Positions 7,388 to 11,500 of a DNA stretch of 11,500 nucleotides are shown here, one piece after another. The position numbers were made by a program, and so were the translations under genes. This stretch comes from Cristatella mucedo (taxonomy: Eukaryota > Bryozoa > Phylactolaemata > Cristatellidae). The stretch's first letter is position 1. The number at the start of each line of letters is the position of its first letter. The stretch is taken from assembly GCA_009760855.2 (NCBI GenBank), contig WPIO01000019.1, positions 1,143,501-1,155,000 of the forward strand, given 5' to 3'. Under the pieces are notes generated by a model that saw nothing but the letters and a program-made list of their open reading frames with translations, was not told the DNA's origin and ran no database searches.

Positions 7388-7456
7388 GCGTAGCGAGCTG
7401 TTTCATGATGGCGTAGCGAGCTGTTTCATGATGGCGTAGCGAGCTGTTTCATGGTG
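7388..7456 (+). repeat. Three tandem 23-bp units
   Basis: Unit GCGTAGCGAGCTGTTTCATG plus ATG occurs at 7388-7410 and 7411-7433 (identical), and at 7434-7456 with a single A-to-G change near the end. The near-identity points to a recent duplication. The 23-bp period is not a multiple of three, which argues against a coding repeat. Confidence 0.95.
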
Positions 7457-7626
7457 ATGGAGGAGTGGAGAATGGCGAGCCGACAGCGACTTTGCACCAT
7501 CTTCACTGCTTCACTGCTTCTCGAACGGTAGCGCTAGCACTACGAGGGTCGCAAACATCGAGACTGCAGTGCTTACCCCGTCACGCACCGTTACGCTTTG
7601 ACCACGTTTCAGTGCTGAGGAACGGC

Positions 7627-7649
7627 GGGGCGGGCGGGGGGGGGATGGG
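7627..7649 (+). other. G-quadruplex motif
   Basis: GGGG, GGG, a 9-G run and GGG are separated by 1-2 nt, meeting the classical four-run quadruplex pattern on the + strand. Confidence 0.7.
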
Positions 7650-8096
7650 CGAGCTGACAGCGGCCGGTGATACATTGCTGCCACGGCCAGTTCACGGCGC
7701 TGCTCGGAAGATCGGCCCGAGATAGGATCGTCCCTTCGACCGCGAGGAGCAGTGCATGCGAAGCGCTAAGCGATTTCGGTGGCAAAGGAGACCGTTGATG
7801 CTTGACTCGATCGTTCCGACCGACAGTGAGTGTTAAAAAGCGAGACAACCTGGCCGCTGTAAGTGCGAGAAAGGGCAGCCTATACTGCCAGACGGAGCGA
7901 AAGTATCCGCTGGGGAGACAAGGCGATAGCGATCTGACCGGGAAGCTGAACCCGACGCACCATTTCAGCCACTCTGCGATCGTCGTCGATGCGTCTGGCA
8001 TGGTCGAGATTGGCTCAACGCTATGCTTACTTCCGGCTCCAGCCTTGCCGACAGCGAACGATTGCCTAAGCACCGTCTCAGCGAAGCAGCTCCGAT

Positions 8097-8120
8097 CATT
8101 CATCCATCCATCCATCATCC
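8097..8120 (+). repeat. (CATC)n microsatellite
   Basis: About five to six imperfect CATC/CATT units. Confidence 0.85.
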
Positions 8121-8582
8121 CTCGTCGCCTCCTTCTTGGGACAGGTGCTGCCCCTCGCCTCTCGGGACGCTGCCGTCTCTTGTCCAAAAAGCAGCCGCAT
8201 TCATTGCGTGCCAGCCTGCATTGCCTCGTCGTCACCATTCTTCCGGCATTGGCTCGCAATCGGATTCGACTGGCTTGGCCCCTACGCCAGAGGAGCAACG
8301 GTGCAGTAATGGTCGGCCAAAAAAAGTCCGTCGGCATTCATGGCAGCCACGAAAGCTTCGTCGAATCGAGCACGCACTGCTGGCGCCAGCCTGCGGGGGG
8401 GGGCGGACCTGCTGGGAGGAAGAGCGGGCTGCCTGCCAGCACGCTCTGAATCTAGCAGACGCCCGTTCCGGCGACGGCCGGGGGTGGGGGAAGGGAGCGG
8501 AAGGCATCGGCCGGAGCCCGGAATTCGATTGCATGCATTGAGTCGACAGTCCGTTGAATTCAGCCGTCCAGGAGCGAGCTGT

Positions 8583-8602
8583 CGGCGGCGGCGGCGGCGG
8601 CG
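8583..8602 (+). repeat. (CGG)n trinucleotide repeat
   Basis: Six to seven uninterrupted CGG units. Confidence 0.9.
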
Positions 8603-9315
8603 CTGTGCGGCATCTATTTACGAGTGCTCGAGCCGGCAGCCAGGCCTTTTGAGACAAGTCAAACACTAACCACAAGCGACACCGACGACGACGACGCTTT
8701 GAAGAAGCAGCAACGACAGGTCAGCGGCTCAAGTGCTCTGCGACACCTCGTTCGGAGCTTGGTCGTGCAACCCTGGGGTGCGGGCATCTTGACATTACGG
8801 CCGCCATGCAGAGTGGCCAAGGAGAACGGCCGTTGCCCGATATCGCCGCAACAAGTACGGCAGGGGGGGGGGGCTCAATGTGCCAGCATACTGCCTTGAA
8901 TTCATTCCTAGCCAGCGGTCGGGCCAAGTAGCTGCAGTAGAACGAGAACCCCGTGAAGGGAGAGCGAGGTGCTCGAAAATATGCCGCGGAGGTAATAAGA
9001 GGCTGAAGGCCGTGTCCGCCTTCCCGCTTTTTTCCCGCCCGTCGCGCACCGAAAATGTCACTGCCACCGGCTCTCAATTGCGTCGCGCTGCGCCCATTGT
9101 TGGCACGAGCCCGCGTAGGAAGCGAGAGAGCGAGAGAGAGGCCCGTCCTAGTTGGAGCACCCCGCGGCGGTAAGTGCTCTCAGAGCCGGTTGAGGTGGCC
9201 CGCCGGTCTGACTGACACACGATAGGCAGCACTGCCGGCTGACCTCTGGCCGGCTGCCGCCGTCCGCGTTTGTACCAACTGTGGCCTCTGCCCTTTGCGG
9301 CTGCGTGTGAGCAGC

Positions 9316-9360
9316 GCCTCGGCCGAGGCATCGATTGCAGATTGATGCCTCGGCCAAGGC
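9316..9360. other. Strong inverted repeat: 20-bp stem, 5-nt loop
   Basis: The left arm (9316-9335) and right arm (9341-9360) pair over 20 positions with one C/A mismatch and one G/T wobble, around loop TGCAG (9336-9340). The outer 14 nt of the left arm, GCCTCGGCCGAGGC (9316-9329), are themselves a perfect palindrome. On the minus strand one mismatch and one wobble also remain. It could be a cruciform-forming palindrome, a mobile-element terminus or a structured RNA; the stem is short for a typical animal pre-miRNA. Confidence 0.7.
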
Positions 9361-9400
9361 GGCCGGCATGAGCCGGAAGGCAGGTGCTGGCGTGCGGGTG

Positions 9401-9414
9401 GCGGCGGCGGCGGC
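9401..9414 (+). repeat. (GGC)n, 4-5 units
   Basis: Short GGC run between the two inverted repeats of this region. Confidence 0.8.
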
Positions 9415-9420
9415 AAAGCG

Positions 9421-9442
9421 AAAGCCTGCGGCTGCAGGCTTT
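9421..9442. other. Perfect 9-bp stem-loop
   Basis: AAAGCCTGC (9421-9429) and GCAGGCTTT (9434-9442) are exact reverse complements around loop GGCT. It lies about 60 bp right of the 9316-9360 inverted repeat and directly abuts an AT-rich stretch with TAATTA. Confidence 0.65.
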
Positions 9443-9501
9443 AATTAATGGGCTAATGCAGCCATCTAATGAACCTTTGACCGCGAAGCGACGGTAACAC
9501 T

Positions 9502-9525
9502 CGGCGGCCGCCGCCGCCGCCCGCC
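9502..9525 (+). repeat. CGG/GCC compound repeat
   Basis: CGGCGG runs into CCGCCGCCGCC, so the repeat is itself inverted around its left third. Confidence 0.85.
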
Positions 9526-10530
9526 TGTCGTCTCCGAGACGCGACGCCTGCAGCTACCGTTCTCCGTCAGGCTCCCGGCGCTCCTGACTGTTGTGCAGAG
9601 CTACGGCGCCACCTGCAGGCGCTCACTCGCTCGCTGCTCATGCCGGCACCCGAGCGCCCGGTATCGGCATATTACGTCAAGGACCGCTAGCTAGTACACC
9701 TTTAACCGCAGTGGCCATTTTTTACAGTCAATATGAGTTTCAGTGAGCTAGATTGAAATAGAAGCAAATTATCAAAAGTGGGCAACTTTCGGGCGTGAGT
9801 CTTAGCTGCAGATAGGTACTTCGTAAGAATTGACCTGCGGAAATTAATAAGCACCGTCGAGAGGTAGCTAAATACATGTACCTCTAGAGTCCAGTCAAGC
9901 ATGCTAAAGTGCAATGGCGCTATGGATTTTCTCGTGTATATTCCTGCTTCTAAAACACTGATCTCAAGCGTTCAGCTGAACAGGCAAAAGCTGCGGGTTC
10001 CCAGGGTACTCCATTGGGACTCGCACCCAAAGGGCCGTCGGCCACTTACCTATAATGGCGAAAGATTCGCTAAGCATCGATTTGACCGGCAGGCAGTCCA
10101 CTCAGCCCTCGCCGCTGACGTCACTTGCCTAACGGCTCGGCTTTCCCCTCAAGTCACAGCCAGGTTTTATTAGCTAGCGGCAGCCGCGTTCTTAGGAGCC
10201 CAGCGCCTCGCCCCCATCTCGCGTTCGCCCGCTCGTGCACCGAACCAAGAAGCGCTCTGGCACGGACTTGCTCTGCTCTGCTGCGATTAAAAAGTGGCGC
10301 TATCGCAGTGCTGAATTTCAAGGGTTTGGTTGAAGAGCTTCGTACCCAAACGGGTAATCAGCAGTAGCCCAAGAACGGCGAGCCAGCGAGTGAGTCCGGA
10401 GAGAGATTTGAGATCAGGGCGTCGCCATCTTTGGAGGCCAGAGACGTCCAGATCGGAGAGGAGTTTGGTTCGGAAAAAAGGTGACTGCGACACGCCCACA
10501 TTTCGAGGCTGAGAATCGTACGAACTCCAG
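9526..10530. other. Non-coding DNA, locally AT-richer
   Basis: No supported gene. From about 9700 to 9960 the sequence is AT-richer than its surroundings. It holds a 7-bp inverted repeat (AGAGGTA / TACCTCT at 9860-9866 and 9879-9885). The 90-codon frame at 9901-10173 has no family motif. Confidence 0.5.
10116..10123. promoter_or_regulatory. Full CRE palindrome (TGACGTCA)
   Basis: An exact match to the CREB/ATF consensus palindrome. A half-site TACGTCA also lies near 9673. One perfect 8-mer in 11.5 kb is only mildly unexpected, and no promoter or start codon is clearly linked to it. Confidence 0.3.
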
Positions 10531-10564
10531 CGCCGCCGCCGCCGCCGCCGTCGCCGTCGCCGCC
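10531..10564 (+). repeat. (CGC)n with T interruptions
   Basis: Six to seven pure CGC/GCC units and then GTC-interrupted units. Confidence 0.9.
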
Positions 10565-11500
10565 ACGAGACTTAGGAGCAGCAGATCAAACAGCGTCGAG
10601 CACCCAGTATTAATTCAAGGGGGCGGCGAGATCTTGACACTTACCGAGGCTGCTAATTAGGAAGGTTGGGGGAAGCTCTCGGTGGACCCTACGCCAGGCC
10701 GAAACCCTTCGGATAGGTCAAAGCGTATTGAAGGGCCGCCGGGCAGGTACGCGTCTCGGCACGCCGAGCTCGAAAAGTGGAAATAGCGGCCACGCTGCGA
10801 GCAACGAATTCGGCGACCGTCACGCCCGCCGTGCGAGGCCCGCTCGTCTGCCGTACGAGCGTGGGCGGCGCTCGCAGAGCGCACACACTCAGCGAGCCCA
10901 ATTCATTCGCCAGACTGGCCGAAATGCGCACGCAGACCGAGAAATGAGTGCAGCCGCGAAAATGTACGTAGAAGCTGAATACGTTCCTCTATATCTTGCG
11001 GCTCGTTTGCGAGCGCAGACTATATTCCCTCTTGCTCGGCCCGCTGGCGCTTGCTCCTTAGAAGCCCCCCTCACCCTGCTTAGCGCAGCGACACCTTGCG
11101 GCGGCAGCTCAGGACTCTTTGTTGCCTCCCTGGCAAACGGAGCGATAGGATCTCGATAGCGGTCCAGCGATTTCGCGGGGAGCCGACGCCTTTCAGGGGG
11201 AGGCGACGCGACGACGCGGCGGTGCCACGTTCACGACAGAGAAGCTTAGCTGCAGAGTTATTCGCATCCTCCGCATCCTGCGTAACAAGCGGAGAAGGTA
11301 TGGCATGAGAGAGCTACATAAGTCTGGAGGTAATGTCGCAGATGGGCTGCACTGAGCTGCGGTACCTTTGTCTAAGCATTCCGGAGTATTTCCAGTGTCC
11401 TGTAACTGAAATTATGCAGCTTCGATCGTGAAGCTAGCACATACGCGGCACCTAGCAATTACCGAATCCGAATACCAGTGGAGTGCATTAGCCGCCGATC
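10565..11500. other. GC-rich DNA to the window end, no supported gene
   Basis: Frames of up to 143 codons (10728-11159 +) show no family signature or convincing splice context. Nothing else stands out. Confidence 0.5.

Larger units (their letters stand above)
7457..9315. other. GC-rich intergenic DNA without a supported gene
   Basis: Long frames on both strands overlap heavily (242 codons at 7609-8337 on minus, 215 at 7802-8449 on plus) and none has a family motif, consistent with chance in GC-rich DNA. The region also has G runs at 8395-8403, 8480-8495 and 8863-8873. A donor-like GCG|GTAAGT lies near 9170, but no exon could be tied to it. Confidence 0.5.

Noticed and set aside
7388-7456. 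CRISPR-like array
   Set aside because: The 23-bp units are directly adjacent with no spacers, and the genome is eukaryotic.
7609-8337. 242-codon open frame on -, opposite a 215-codon frame on +
   Set aside because: Heavily overlapping frames on opposite strands in GC-rich sequence; neither has a motif, a convincing start context or splice signals.

Overview
The window looks like nuclear DNA of an invertebrate animal. It carries spliced exons with GT-AG introns, an AATAAA signal, a tRNA-derived SINE-like element, long dinucleotide microsatellites and many CGG/GCC runs. The one recognisable gene is an animal clan 3 (CYP3-type) cytochrome P450. A chelicerate such as a tick or mite, or another arthropod, would fit, but the sequence alone does not settle the taxon. 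Nothing suggests a prokaryote, plasmid or virus.

Layout. Positions 1-924 hold the last three coding exons of the P450 on the + strand (144-232, 381-524, 690-924), encoding about 155 C-terminal residues. A 3' UTR of roughly 500 nt follows, with an 11-bp stem-loop, a perfect 12-bp direct repeat, an AU-rich stretch, a short CTG repeat and an AATAAA at 1404. A minus-strand SINE-like element with a tRNA-type head lies at about 1936-2106. A (TC)n tract of about 134 nt follows at 2309-2442 and a GCC repeat at 2769-2807. From about 2.8 to 4.8 kb the sequence is GC-rich with no credible gene. At 4.83-5.4 kb there is a second copy of the SINE-body motif, an imperfect tandem repeat of about 40 bp, a TCACGTGA E-box between two 17-bp direct repeats, and a dense set of heat-shock-element modules next to a C-rich G-quadruplex motif. 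A compound (GA)n/(GACA)n tract sits at 6876-7112, then (AT)n, then three tandem 23-bp units at 7388-7456. A G-quadruplex motif lies at 7627-7649. Strong inverted repeats at 9316-9360 and 9421-9442 are followed by TAAT motifs. A full CRE palindrome is at 10116-10123.

Apart from the P450 I found no convincing gene. Long frames exist (up to about 259 codons), but stops are rare in GC-rich DNA and none shows a family signature. I did not find a multi-gene system. The points most worth checking are the heat-shock-element cluster, the in-frame stop-free P450 intron, the large inverted repeat near 9.3 kb, and the complementary TC and GA tracts.
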